A stretch of DNA of 64,000 nt from NCBI RefSeq assembly GCF_945605565.1, contig NZ_OX216966.1, positions 5,510,001 to 5,574,000 on the forward strand. Reading direction: 5' to 3'. Positions 16,104 to 25,243 of the stretch are shown here, one piece after another (the stretch's first letter is position 1; each line of letters begins with the position of its first letter). This stretch comes from Paenibacillus dendritiformis. GTDB taxonomy: Bacteria > Bacillota > Bacilli > Paenibacillales > Paenibacillaceae. Position numbers and translations under genes: made by a program. Under the pieces are notes generated by a model that had not been told where the DNA came from, did no database searches, and saw only the letters and a program-made list of their open reading frames with translations.

Positions 16104-18215
16104 CTACGGCGTGGACGTCGTAAATGTTTTGTCACCCCAGTTTTTATTCTGCGGGTTACCATGGTTGTGATTTGGCAGATACACAGTATGGGTGTGGTTC
16201 CTAAGCATATATCTGATGTTTTCTAATTCATCACGAAGCCCTTGGATGTCCCCTATTCCTAGTCTTAATCCGCTGACGCCATATCGAAATTCCACGTAAC
16301 CGTTAAACGTCGTATACCCCTGTATATTTACGGGGCCACTCGTGCTATTTGAACCAATGAACAACGAATCCGAAACAATATTAAGCTGATTCTGGGACTG
16401 GTAGGAATTTATCTCCCCGGCAAAACCGCCATTCGATCCGAAGAATGAAATAGCCGATACCCCTGAATCTGAACCTGTATTTATCCGGATGCGGTTATTG
16501 CCATATGAATCGTAGGTCCGGAAACCGCTGGAATCAATCTCAATGCGACGGCCAGATGCTGCGGTCTTTATCGACGATCCGATTATGGTCGATCCGTTTA
16601 TGGTTCCGCCGATAATCGAGGCCGCGGTGATAGTGCCGCTAAACGTGCCATCGACGCCGACCAGCGTGCCGGTGAATGTCCCGCCGGCAGCCGAGAGGTT
16701 TCCGGCAAACGTGCCCCGTGCCGCGCGCAGCTCGCCGCTGAAATCGCCGTCGACACCTCGGAGCGTGCCCGTAAATGTTCCACCTGCAGCCTGCAGGTCA
16801 CCCCGGAACGTACCGCCCGCCGCCTGCAAGTTGCCGGAAAAGATTCCGTCCACGGCCTCCAGCGTCCCGTTAAACTTGTAGCGTCCAGCAACAGGATCAA
16901 AATATATGCGATCCTGGCCGTTGGCTTGGAAGGAGAGCACATCACTATTCAAGATGACTTTACTACGGTGATCCTCCCGCTCAACAATGAGCCCTTCCCG
17001 GCGCGTAACCGTCACACCAAAATACGCCTTGCCCTCCTTCAGCGCATCCTTGTTCAGCTTGTTAACTTGCTGGCTTAACGAACCCTCAAGCCCAAATTCG
17101 GACTGCTGTTCCGATATGGACGGGGCGTCGATCCGCAGCTTGAGGCCACCTTTGAAAGACAGAGTCTGACGCAGGATAATTGACTTGTAATCAACAATGC
17201 CGTCCCACGGTAAATGTGTATCCTGCCAGCTCGTGATTGTCTCAAGCCAGCTCGCCCCCTCCAACTGTGAGAAACCCAATACGTCGCCGTGTTCGAGCTG
17301 CGGGAAGCCTCGGGCATCCATAGTCAGCGGCAAATACGCGAACCCGTTCAGCGCGGCCAGTAGGTCGTCAACCATGGCTTGAGTTGCGAACGGGTTTTCC
17401 AGATTGAGCGTATGGTTTTCATCGCCGCTGCCGGCAGAGTACGAGAGATCATCCTCTGTATCGTAGGTAACGACAACGCGGGTGTAGGTCTTGACCGGGT
17501 TGGTCTGCTTCACTCGAATGTAATCAGAAACTCGCATCTCGAATACCGGAGGATCGGCTGCCGTGAATCGCTTGAATTTGAGCGTGCCGGCTTTGTCTAT
17601 GAAGATACTGGCGCTGTTGAGGCCGGCGATGTATGCCAGGACCTGCCGCATCGTGAATCCCGCAGGACCGGCTTGAATCATATATCCCGGATTTATAACC
17701 ACGCTGCTGTCGTAAGTATAGCCCAATCGGGTGCAGATCTCGTCAAATACAGCTTTCTGACTGGCCGGGTAGGTCAAGCTCGAAATATACGGCACGTCGC
17801 CCCATACCAGCTTGTCATAGCAGGTGAAGCGCCAGATGTCGTTGATCTTCTCTCGGCTGTCCACATAGAACTCGCCGAGCGGCAGCCACTCCGTCGCCCC
17901 GGCCTCCCAGGGAATGTTCATGGTCTCCCACGGGTATGCCGCATCGTTCCATGTCATTCCTTCGAGCGAGAGGGCAAGATACAGCTTGATTCTTGCATTG
18001 GCTGGAATGGTCTCCTTGAGCCGCATGGATAACGTGAGCTTCGACGGGATTGCCGTCCCAATCTCGAATCCTTCCGACATAGAAAGGCTATTCTCGATGC
18101 TGAAATCAACGATCGTCGCATTCGTGTACGTCTCGCCGTTTATGTCAGCTCTGACCAAAAACTCCCGGTCATGTCTCCGTAAATAGTCTGAATATAGCGG
18201 TGATATTGGATACAT
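16104..18215 (-). CDS. Tail tip / tail-associated protein with 11-residue repeats
   Basis: A 703-residue protein downstream of the distal tail protein, in the place of Tal/tip proteins. The N-terminal 350 residues (HDREFLVRADINGETYTNATIV onward, split by aromatic beta strands) are the gp18/Tal-type baseplate domain. Residues about 445-530 contain seven or more tandem 11-residue units of the form DGxFSGxLxAA (33-bp DNA period), probably a beta-solenoid. The C-terminus ends in a histidine-rich, fibre-like segment (RNHTHTVYLPNHNHG). No obvious peptidase motif was seen. Confidence 0.8.
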   Translation of the reverse strand: MYPISPLYSDYLRRHDREFLVRADINGETYTNATIVDFSIENSLSMSEGFEIGTAIPSKLTLSMRLKETIPANARIKLYLALSLEGMTWNDAAYPWETMNIPWEAGATEWLPLGEFYVDSREKINDIWRFTCYDKLVWGDVPYISSLTYPASQKAVFDEICTRLGYTYDSSVVINPGYMIQAGPAGFTMRQVLAYIAGLNSASIFIDKAGTLKFKRFTAADPPVFEMRVSDYIRVKQTNPVKTYTRVVVTYDTEDDLSYSAGSGDENHTLNLENPFATQAMVDDLLAALNGFAYLPLTMDARGFPQLEHGDVLGFSQLEGASWLETITSWQDTHLPWDGIVDYKSIILRQTLSFKGGLKLRIDAPSISEQQSEFGLEGSLSQQVNKLNKDALKEGKAYFGVTVTRREGLIVEREDHRSKVILNSDVLSFQANGQDRIYFDPVAGRYKFNGTLEAVDGIFSGNLQAAGGTFRGDLQAAGGTFTGTLRGVDGDFSGELRAARGTFAGNLSAAGGTFTGTLVGVDGTFSGTITAASIIGGTINGSTIIGSSIKTAASGRRIEIDSSGFRTYDSYGNNRIRINTGSDSGVSAISFFGSNGGFAGEINSYQSQNQLNIVSDSLFIGSNSTSGPVNIQGYTTFNGYVEFRYGVSGLRLGIGDIQGLRDELENIRYMLRNHTHTVYLPNHNHGNPQNKNWGDKTFTTSTP

Positions 18216-18219
18216 GGCC

Positions 18220-18579
18220 TCACCGCTCCGTTAAGGTGACCTTCAGGCCAGACCATAGCAGCTCATTGCCGTCCTGTACCGTAAATGGTGCCGGCCGGTT
18301 CCCGACATACATCTTCTTGGTTGTATAGGCCCCCAACATCGGATCTGGATAAGTGAAATCAAAGAATACCCCATCCATCGACTTGAGTAACGCCGATATT
18401 TGCGGCCATTTGAGCGGTCCCCAGGTCATTTCTATTTGACGTTTCACCGCTATTCGGTCGCGGTTGAGCGTGCCGTCTGCAGTCCGAACGGATGACTCGC
18501 CGTCATCGAGGTCTAGGGTTGTCACTGTAAATTGTGACGGGTACTCGGCAATTTCCATGCCGTTCACTTTTAATTGCAA
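18220..18579 (-). CDS. DUF6711 family distal-tail protein
   Basis: A 119-residue protein (LKVNGMEIAEYPSQFTVTTLD; KRQIEMTWGPL; FDFTYPDPM; KKMYVGNRPAPF). This pattern matches the DUF6711 family found between tape measure and tip genes in A118-like phages, where it probably forms part of the distal tail ring. An AGGAGG site lies right after the palindrome that follows the tape-measure stop. Confidence 0.75.
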   Translation of the reverse strand: MQLKVNGMEIAEYPSQFTVTTLDLDDGESSVRTADGTLNRDRIAVKRQIEMTWGPLKWPQISALLKSMDGVFFDFTYPDPMLGAYTTKKMYVGNRPAPFTVQDGNELLWSGLKVTLTER

Positions 18580-18595
18580 ATGCGGTCACCTCCTC

Positions 18596-18619
18596 AAAAT
18601 CCCAAGCGCTTGGGATTTT
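18596..18619. repeat. 24-bp perfect palindrome centred on CAAGCGCTTG
   Basis: A 24-bp perfect palindrome (AAAATCCCAAGC and its complement) overlaps the stop of the tape-measure gene. As RNA it would form a 10-bp stem with a GCGC loop and TTTT tail, so it may be an attenuating terminator. It shares TCCCAAGCGCTTGGGA with the site at 32993-33008. Confidence 0.75.
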
Positions 18620-21452
18620 ACACATTTAATAATGTACGCCCTGCCTGCCGCTGGGCACTATTAATGGATTTGACGGCTAATCGCCCGAACTCCGTTTCGC
18701 CTATTTGGAGAACCGTCTGCTTATCGTTGGATTTCAGCGCCTCGAGTATCAGATATAACGCCTCGACAACCGGCTGGTTGTTCGCCCCGATCATATCCTG
18801 TAGCTTGCTCAGTGGGCTGACAACCTCGGGATCGACAGAGGCGCCGCGGTTGTCTCCGACCATCGCAAGCGTTGGACCGTATGCGAGTCCGCCTTTCGCA
18901 AGTTTAGGGATTTCGGGGATCGATATCCCGAACGTCCCGCCCCCGAGAAATTCCGGGATGTCGAAGCTGAGTTTATTGGCCTGCCGAACAAAGAAGTTTA
19001 TAGCGTCTATCAGGAGGTTTACCGCCCCTTTGAATACACCAACGATCGCATCCGTGATTCCGGTGAAGATGTCCTTCATGCCGTTCCAGGTGCGCTCCCA
19101 GTCAAGAATGAGCACCCCAGTAATAAAGTCAATAATGCCGCCCAGGGCCTTAATAATCCCTTTGGCGACGTCTGAGATGACCCCCAGAGCCGTACCGATG
19201 ACGTCGCCAATCAAAGAAAAGATGTCAGAAAAGACCGGCCCCAGTTTTTTGACAAGCCAGTTGACGATCGGCATCACAAACTTGTTAAGGATGTCCAAGG
19301 CCGAGGTGGCCAACTTGCCTACAAAATCTGTAACTTGCTTGATTAAGTCTTTCAAATGCTTATCCCATAGCCAGTTAAACATTTTTAGCATTTTATCGAG
19401 AAATGGCTTAAGAAAACCATTCCACAAGTTGTCCCATAATTCTCGTATTTGATCGAGAGATTCTTTTAACCCCTCGACTATCTTTTTGCCCCAGTCATCC
19501 CACCAACCAAAGATAATATCGAGCGTATCTTGGATGACTTTCGAAAGCATCTGCATTGCCGGATCTACGGCATCGCGCCAAATATCATCAAATATCCCTT
19601 TGACCAAGTCGAAGAGTCTACGGAATATGTCTTGTGCTCCGGTGACAAACTCCGAAAGGCGGGGCAGCCCTTCTGTGACAAATTTCTCGATAATCGGAAA
19701 TGCATTTTCCCACAGACTCGAAAATACTTTTTGTGCACTGTCCCCCAACCCAGCCAGTACATGCCCTGCCAGCTCAATTCCATTCTGCCAGTTTGGTACT
19801 AATCCTGTCTTGATCCAGTTTTTTAGCGGTTCGCCGAGCGTCATGACATCGTTAAACATTTGAGCGAACTGCATCTTCCAACGGTCCAGAACAGGGGATA
19901 TTTCCGCCCAGGCATTTTCGAAAGACGGCCCGAACGTCTCCACCAGCGTCATCCATCCTGACTTGATGTAGTCCCATGCTCCGCCGAACGATGACTTTAT
20001 AGTGGCAACCAGCGCGTCCATTTGCGTCTGGATGCCTGTAATGTCCATATCCGGTACGGCCATCTCAAAGTCACCGGGGCCCCCGCTGCCGGCATCCGAG
20101 TCATCCCCGCCTTTCGACGTGTCCAGCGTGTTGAGCTCGTCGAAGCTGGCCACCGCCCCCTTGGCTTCCTTACCGGCTTTTTTGGCCACCTTACCATAGC
20201 CTGCCAGACTCTTCTTTGCTGTCTCGATCCCTTTGGCTGCCTGGTAGGACTGTTGATACGTCTTGCCAAACAACGCACTAATAAACGCAGCAATGTACGC
20301 CGTGGCCTTTGCCAACCATGACATTAGGGCGTTTATTGCCGGCAAGATGGCGTCATAGATCGGCTGGAAGGCTACCCGCAGATTGGTCTTTATGGCGTTC
20401 AAACTGGCAACGTATTGGGCATTCGTTTTAAGAGATGATCCCAGGTATGCGTTGAAGTCCCGAACCGCTTTGTACAAGACGGCAAATACAAACACCTGCT
20501 TTAGGATGCGACTAAAGGCAGCCGTGAACTGATTGCCCATCTTCCCAGCGTTCCGGCTGGCTGTGTTGAATGATGTTCCCGCGCCAGCTGCTGCTTTCGC
20601 TGCCTTATCCAGATTCGACCGCATCGGCTTCAGGGGCTTGTTCGCTTGGATCAACTTGCTTCCAAGTTTTTCGACTGGTTTTTCAGCCTGGGCAGCAGCT
20701 CCCCCTGCCCCTTTCAATCGATCCTCCAGCTCCCATATCTTTTGGGCTGTTCTGTCTGACGTCTGAGTGAGCCGAAGGAGTGTGCCTTCGGTGTTAATGA
20801 TCTTTTCTTGAAGCTTGTTTTTTCTGCTATCGCTGAAGGTGTTATTGTATGCTTCATTCAAATCAGCAAGCTTCCGCTGCTGAACTTCGATTTTCGCGTT
20901 GGTATTATCCAGGACGGCGGACAGATCGCTTATCTGCGCCTTGATAGCGTCGGTATCTATTACCGGCTTGACCTTTGGCGCTGCGGTCTTCTGCGTCATT
21001 TTTGGCGCTACTGGCACCGGGGCCGGTTCCGGTTGTGCAGCTGCTGGCATCATCTTGTCAAAGAGCAGCGGCAGCCGCAGCTTTTTCAGCCGTTCGCCGA
21101 CACTGTCGATCGACTGTTCAGCCAGCTGCTTATTCTCCTCAATGCTCTTTCTCAGCATGCCGTTGACCACGTTAATGCTACGGGAGATACGGGATTCGGC
21201 TGCCGTCATCGTCTCGTCGATACCATCAGCAATGCCCTGCATGGCTGTTTCTGTTGCCGCTCGTAGCGCGCCTGACATATGGGTTGCCAGCTTGTTTACG
21301 GATAGGCCCTTGGTCGATGTGCTCAGCGTAGTCTGCAACGATTTGGTCAGCTGCGAACCCATGCGGCCGGCGATGGTATTTATCTGCTTATTCAGGTCCC
21401 CGCTGCGCAGGTCCAGGTCCAGACTGATTTTTCCGACACTCTCGTTCGACAT
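18618..21452 (-). CDS. Tail tape measure protein
   Basis: A 944-residue protein, the longest tail-tube-linked gene, directly after the chaperone pair. The N-terminus (about 1-330) is helical and coiled-coil with alanine-rich segments. Hydrophobic helices occur in the centre (KQVFVFAVLYKAV; AINALMSWLAKATAYIAAFISALFG) and repeated W-rich amphipathic helices near 640-760. This is the usual tape-measure layout. Length sets tail length, here roughly 130-150 nm by the usual 0.15 nm per residue. ATG at 21452 follows GAGGGGGTGA; the longer frame to 21599 has no such site. Confidence 0.93.
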   Translation of the reverse strand: MSNESVGKISLDLDLRSGDLNKQINTIAGRMGSQLTKSLQTTLSTSTKGLSVNKLATHMSGALRAATETAMQGIADGIDETMTAAESRISRSINVVNGMLRKSIEENKQLAEQSIDSVGERLKKLRLPLLFDKMMPAAAQPEPAPVPVAPKMTQKTAAPKVKPVIDTDAIKAQISDLSAVLDNTNAKIEVQQRKLADLNEAYNNTFSDSRKNKLQEKIINTEGTLLRLTQTSDRTAQKIWELEDRLKGAGGAAAQAEKPVEKLGSKLIQANKPLKPMRSNLDKAAKAAAGAGTSFNTASRNAGKMGNQFTAAFSRILKQVFVFAVLYKAVRDFNAYLGSSLKTNAQYVASLNAIKTNLRVAFQPIYDAILPAINALMSWLAKATAYIAAFISALFGKTYQQSYQAAKGIETAKKSLAGYGKVAKKAGKEAKGAVASFDELNTLDTSKGGDDSDAGSGGPGDFEMAVPDMDITGIQTQMDALVATIKSSFGGAWDYIKSGWMTLVETFGPSFENAWAEISPVLDRWKMQFAQMFNDVMTLGEPLKNWIKTGLVPNWQNGIELAGHVLAGLGDSAQKVFSSLWENAFPIIEKFVTEGLPRLSEFVTGAQDIFRRLFDLVKGIFDDIWRDAVDPAMQMLSKVIQDTLDIIFGWWDDWGKKIVEGLKESLDQIRELWDNLWNGFLKPFLDKMLKMFNWLWDKHLKDLIKQVTDFVGKLATSALDILNKFVMPIVNWLVKKLGPVFSDIFSLIGDVIGTALGVISDVAKGIIKALGGIIDFITGVLILDWERTWNGMKDIFTGITDAIVGVFKGAVNLLIDAINFFVRQANKLSFDIPEFLGGGTFGISIPEIPKLAKGGLAYGPTLAMVGDNRGASVDPEVVSPLSKLQDMIGANNQPVVEALYLILEALKSNDKQTVLQIGETEFGRLAVKSINSAQRQAGRTLLNV

Positions 21453-21487
21453 TCGTTCACCCCCTCGCCGGACAAGCAAAAGGACAC

Positions 21488-21850
21488 CTAATTTGCAGGT
21501 GTCCCAAACGCTTGCTTTATCATGTTCTGGAATTCTTTCACGGCGGCCGCCGCCTCTTCGTCGGTCCATCGGGCTTGTTTCAGCCCCCTGGTTCGCCACT
21601 CGTTGCGGATCCGGTGCTGTTCTGGAGTAAAATGCTTCAGCTTCTCGCGGTCATTCTCGCTCCGGATACGCACAATCTGGCCGAGCGGCGTTTCCGGCAT
21701 GATACTGGCCAACAGCGTGCAAAACTCATCCCAGGTCATGTCCGGTTCAGCGCGGAGACGTATGCCGTACTGTGCGGCTATGGACGCCTCTATCAATCCC
21801 CAGTCCTCGTACAGGTCATACCATTGTTCAGGTCTCTTGTTTTGAGGCGA
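21488..21850 (-). CDS. Tail assembly chaperone, frameshift extension (GT-type)
   Basis: About 120 codons open in the +1 frame relative to the upstream chaperone, overlapping its end. There is no convincing independent start: the only upstream candidate is a TTG at 21907 without a ribosome site. The sequence (SPQNKRPEQWYDLYEDWG; IMPETPLGQIVRIRSE) resembles the C-terminal part of Gram-positive siphovirus tail chaperones. It is probably made as a fusion by +1 slippage at the TTT-C site, 21854-21851, giving a protein of about 219 residues that helps assemble the tail around the tape measure. Confidence 0.75.
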   Translation of the reverse strand, partial: SPQNKRPEQWYDLYEDWGLIEASIAAQYGIRLRAEPDMTWDEFCTLLASIMPETPLGQIVRIRSENDREKLKHFTPEQHRIRNEWRTRGLKQARWTDEEAAAAVKEFQNMIKQAFGTPAN

Positions 21851-22148
21851 GAAATCGAGCCTCAACGGCCTCGTAGTCCTCGCCCATTGCGCCCGCCAGC
21901 GCGGCAATAAAAATTACCTGATAATCGGCAAAGGAGATGTCTGACTCATTGATTTCCTTGACGGCTTCCTTGCCGAGCATCATCTCCAACACTTCATCCA
22001 TGTTGGATCCATCACCCTCATCCATTTTCGCTTGGATGGCAAGGACCGTATTTTTCCGGTTGTCGATCCGGTACTCCTTGCCTTCGCCCAGCTTCAAAAT
22101 CGGGCGCTCATTTGTCAGTTTCCCCGTTATATCAATTGTTTTCGCCAT
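21828..22148 (-). CDS. Tail assembly chaperone (G-type)
   Basis: A 106-residue protein (MAKTIDITGKLTNERPILKLG start) between the tail tube and tape-measure genes, the invariant site of the lambda G/GT-type pair. It is mostly helical with a conserved-looking SDISFADYQVIFIAALAGAMG segment. ATG at 22148 follows AGGAGGCGGAG. It ends at TGA 21828-21830; the +1 frame is open past that point. Confidence 0.82.
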   Translation of the reverse strand: MAKTIDITGKLTNERPILKLGEGKEYRIDNRKNTVLAIQAKMDEGDGSNMDEVLEMMLGKEAVKEINESDISFADYQVIFIAALAGAMGEDYEAVEARFLASKQET

Positions 22149-22609
22149 TACTCTCCGCCTCCTGTACCAGGTGTATATACCGGCTTGCCGTCGCTCATAA
22201 CATCGCATTCCAGGGCGGCCACGTTGGTACTGTCGCCGGCCCCCGGATTCTTCACATCGACAATGCAATCAAACGCCAACTTCGAGCCGTCGGGGAAATT
22301 GACTTCAAACTTACTAGAACATTCCAGGCCACTCTTCCATGCCGTTGACGCAACGTAATCGTTGCCCGGATCCCCGACATGTCTTTTACCGTTGAGTGAG
22401 AGGGTAAACCCCTTTCCGGTCATCAGGCGCCGCGTCCAGCCTTCGGTATCCATCGGCGTCCACTCTTCCGTGTTGCCATCGATGGAGATGCTGAAGCTTT
22501 CCATGTCCTTGATGATGGCCATTTCTTGGGCTGTACTCGTCCGGCCTTTCGTGCCGATTTTAAAATCGATATTGAATACGGGGAATACCCCGCTTGTTAC
22601 TAATGCCAT
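22148..22609 (-). CDS. Major tail tube protein
   Basis: A 153-residue protein of typical tube size, starting MALVTSGVFPVFNIDFKIG and carrying SFSISIDGNTEEWTPMDTEGWTRRLMTGKGFTL in pieces that match phage tail tube proteins of A118-like phages. Beta-rich and without cysteine clusters. Its stop overlaps the chaperone start by one base. Confidence 0.85.
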   Translation of the reverse strand: MALVTSGVFPVFNIDFKIGTKGRTSTAQEMAIIKDMESFSISIDGNTEEWTPMDTEGWTRRLMTGKGFTLSLNGKRHVGDPGNDYVASTAWKSGLECSSKFEVNFPDGSKLAFDCIVDVKNPGAGDSTNVAALECDVMSDGKPVYTPGTGGGE

Positions 22610-22618
22610 CGTCGTTAC

Positions 22619-23008
22619 CTACCTTTCATAATAAATGTGAGCCTCGATTACAAATTCATAGATGCCTTCACTGTCAGTACCTACGCTGATCGGCTCCGGT
22701 TCCGGCATTTTAAACATGATCACTCGCTTGCCCCCGATGGTGGCCGTCTGGCCGAACAGCGCAGCGTAAACCTCCTGCGCCTTCTGCTCCGCAATGTTCG
22801 CATTTTTACCCCAATGGACAAGGATGGAAACGGCCTTGATTTGGTATCCCGTCGCCTTAATGCCGCCTACGGCTAGTCGAACGGGCGCGCCGGTCGTATT
22901 GTACAAGCCAATGCACTGCGGCTTGCTTCCGTCAATCTTGCCAATGTACCATTGCGGGCACTCGATGACGGTCTTTAGCCAGTCTCGGACCTGTGCCAGC
23001 GTCATCAT
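22619..23008 (-). CDS. Tail terminator / minor capsid protein
   Basis: A 129-residue protein (MTLAQVRDWLKTVI; YIGKIDGSKPQCIGLY; ISVGTDSEGIYEFVIEAHIYYER at the end, read in parts) matching the phage minor capsid family that functions as tail terminator. It overlaps the stop-start of the upstream gene by 4 bp. Confidence 0.82.
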   Translation of the reverse strand: MMTLAQVRDWLKTVIECPQWYIGKIDGSKPQCIGLYNTTGAPVRLAVGGIKATGYQIKAVSILVHWGKNANIAEQKAQEVYAALFGQTATIGGKRVIMFKMPEPEPISVGTDSEGIYEFVIEAHIYYER

Positions 23009-23388
23009 TTAACCAGCCCCTTCGCTGCCGTTTTGAGTAGACGGGCATAAGTTTCCTCGACGAATTTCCGCTTGTCTCCGGCATGGTACGACTCCATCCA
23101 CTTACCTTGGGCGTTCGGGTTTTTGTCTGTCCGGAAATTGTATTCCGGGTGCCAGTAGTGCCTCCGGGCATAGGGAGTATCAAAGACGATTTTCACCTTT
23201 CCTTGACCAAGCCCGGAGGCATCCACATGCCCGCTGCGCTCCAGGTCCCCGGTCTGCTTCGGCACGACGGCAGATGTGACAATATCGGTCAGTACCGACT
23301 CGGCCGTCATCTCCAGGGCCTGCTTCTCAGCTTCGGCCAGCTTCTTGAGAGCGCCCTGGTTGATGATCACTTTCGCGGTCACCTTCAT
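23005..23388 (-). CDS. Head-tail joining protein (minor capsid 2 / gp10-like)
   Basis: A 127-residue protein with TAESVLTDIVTSAVVPKQTGDLERSGH (in segments) and YARRHYWHPEYNFRTDKNPNAQ, the hallmark of the minor-capsid/HK97 gp10-like family that completes the neck. Overlaps its neighbours tightly. Confidence 0.82.
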   Translation of the reverse strand: MKVTAKVIINQGALKKLAEAEKQALEMTAESVLTDIVTSAVVPKQTGDLERSGHVDASGLGQGKVKIVFDTPYARRHYWHPEYNFRTDKNPNAQGKWMESYHAGDKRKFVEETYARLLKTAAKGLVK

Positions 23389-23717
23389 CAGCTCAACTCC
23401 AGTTCTGTGCTGAATACGCTGCCGTCCGGATTGCGAGGGCGACGCGTGCGGAAGATGTTTTTCTGCTCGGTGCCGATCTCCACAAAGCCCTCGATTGTCT
23501 TGCCTGGACGGATATCGCCTTCGATAACAATCAACCCGGAGAGCAGCACCAGGCGGCGCTCCGCGTCGAGAACCTGCCTGGACTTCTCATCATAAAAAGC
23601 AAGCCCGTCGAAGAGTAATTCCTCGACAGGCTCGCCGTCTTCGCTTAATTCGGTTTGATAGACTTTGACCGGTGTATTCAGTATCCAACGCGGGAAAGGC
23701 AGCTTCCCCCTCATCAC
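23388..23717 (-). CDS. Head closure (minor capsid 1) protein
   Basis: A 109-residue beta-rich protein (PFPRWILNTPVKVYQTELSE; DEKSRQVLDAERRLVLLSG) with the A118-like minor capsid 1 pattern. It probably stabilises the connector after packaging. Its start overlaps the previous stop. Confidence 0.8.
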   Translation of the reverse strand: MMRGKLPFPRWILNTPVKVYQTELSEDGEPVEELLFDGLAFYDEKSRQVLDAERRLVLLSGLIVIEGDIRPGKTIEGFVEIGTEQKNIFRTRRPRNPDGSVFSTELELS

Positions 23718-24079
23718 CAGATCCTCCTACTCGTTAGGCCAGTAGATGCAAGCAGGTTGATGACGGCTTCCGTGGTCTGCACGCCACCGCCGCCCTGCAC
23801 AGCCTTAAACGATACCGATACGCTGCCGGCCGAGTAACCGCCAAGAGGGAAGACTAGAAAGTCGCCATATTGGAATATGAAATCCGCCTGCTGACAGACG
23901 GACTTTTTAATATTCACCTGTTGGAACGGCGTGAGCTGGTCGAATCCAATCTTACGAATGCGGTTGTATGTCAGCGTGTCTACTTGGTCAGATGCCCTCT
24001 CAAGGGCCGTATCCAATCGTTCCGCCGGAATCAGCCCGTCTCCGTATTGCTCATAGTCTGCTGCTGTTGCGTAAGACAT
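23714..24079 (-). CDS. Head-tail connector protein
   Basis: A 121-residue protein starting MSYATAADYEQYGDGLIP, with ALERASDQVDTLTYNRI and CQQADFIFQYG, the usual helical adaptor pattern seen directly after the major capsid genes. It probably docks on the portal. Confidence 0.82.
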   Translation of the reverse strand: MSYATAADYEQYGDGLIPAERLDTALERASDQVDTLTYNRIRKIGFDQLTPFQQVNIKKSVCQQADFIFQYGDFLVFPLGGYSAGSVSVSFKAVQGGGGVQTTEAVINLLASTGLTSRRIW

Positions 24080-24087
24080 GGGATCAC

Positions 24088-24342
24088 CTACTTGTCGCCC
24101 TTGGTCTTCTTGCCCGGTTCTGCCAGTTGCTCCTGTAGTGCGGCGATCTCGTCTTTCAAGGTTTCGTTCTCGTCCTGAAGCTTTTTGTAGTCTGCATATG
24201 GAACGGTCTTGCTCGGCGAATGCTGGATGATTTCAAGTTTATTGCCGTCCACCTGTGCGATGTCATAACCCATAGCCAGATATGTGTTTTTCTCCGCCTC
24301 ACCGATCTTTAACTGTTTATTTCCTCTTACTGCGTATAGCAT
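24088..24342 (-). CDS. Small phage protein after the capsid gene
   Basis: An 84-residue protein with a small N-terminal beta region (MLYAVRGNKQLKIGEAEK) and a C-terminal coiled coil (YKKLQDENETLKDEIAALQEQ). Its start overlaps the capsid stop by one base. It may be a head accessory or decoration protein; function unknown. Confidence 0.65.
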   Translation of the reverse strand: MLYAVRGNKQLKIGEAEKNTYLAMGYDIAQVDGNKLEIIQHSPSKTVPYADYKKLQDENETLKDEIAALQEQLAEPGKKTKGDK

Positions 24343-25226
24343 TATTCCCCACCGCCTTCAACATTGATTTGGATGCCTGCAACCTTTCGTTCGATTATAA
24401 ACAGGTCCGTATAACTGCGGTTTTGGTACAACCAGCCGTCACCCAGCGTATGGCTTCCCGGTTCCCACAAATAGATCGCGCTGTGCTTGATCGGGGCGAG
24501 AATCGCGGAAGGATGCACCAAAATCATGTTGATCTGCTTTGCACCGACGCCCGGCACCGCGCCGTCACTGAAATCGTAAACCGTCTTCATGCGGTCGCTT
24601 GGCACCATGATAAGTGTCACGTCGTCCAAACTGCGTACCGCGCGGTTGATAGCTCCATTGCTAGACTGCACGCTGAGGAAACGCTGTACATCCTTCGCTT
24701 GCTTAAGCAGTTCATATACAGTTGGTGTCGCATACAGAATGCGGCCCGACTGCGGGACGCTCGCTTCGTCCATTTGCTTCATGAGACTGTCATACACCTG
24801 CAGAACGTTATTGATGTCCAACACAGTAGTATCCGGCTTGCCTCCATAAGCGACCTGCTCCGCGTACAGCTTCGAGTAACGATAACAATCCAACTCTGGG
24901 ATCGCCTGCTCCTCAACGAATACGTTCGTCACATTTGCCGCTGACAAGATTTGATTCGTTTCGTCCACATCCATTGCGTCGACGAAGAATTCCACGTCAC
25001 GGTCATGCTGTAGGATCTTCGTCTCAAAGTCGTTCGAGATCGCTTGCCGATTCCATCCGCCGCCACGGCTGTGATCCTTGTATCCGGCCAATTTCAGGCG
25101 CGGAATCTTGATCTCCTTAGCGCCAACCCACATAACGCGGTCAGTCGTGAGTGCGGCAGATGTAAGCTCCCTGGCGTATTTTTGCTGTAAATTAGTCAAA
25201 AAAGAATCAACATAATTGTAAGCCAT
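24342..25226 (-). CDS. Major capsid protein
   Basis: A 294-residue protein following the scaffold gene. Its pattern (MAYNYVDSFLTNLQQKYAREL; WVGAKEIKIPRLKLAGYKDH; a spine-helix-like central part; ILVHPSAILAPIKHSAIYLW) matches A118-like capsid proteins with the HK97 fold. An unusual C-terminal VEGGGE tail is present. Confidence 0.9.
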   Translation of the reverse strand: MAYNYVDSFLTNLQQKYARELTSAALTTDRVMWVGAKEIKIPRLKLAGYKDHSRGGGWNRQAISNDFETKILQHDRDVEFFVDAMDVDETNQILSAANVTNVFVEEQAIPELDCYRYSKLYAEQVAYGGKPDTTVLDINNVLQVYDSLMKQMDEASVPQSGRILYATPTVYELLKQAKDVQRFLSVQSSNGAINRAVRSLDDVTLIMVPSDRMKTVYDFSDGAVPGVGAKQINMILVHPSAILAPIKHSAIYLWEPGSHTLGDGWLYQNRSYTDLFIIERKVAGIQINVEGGGE

Positions 25227-25243
25227 TGGTTATTCACTCCTAG

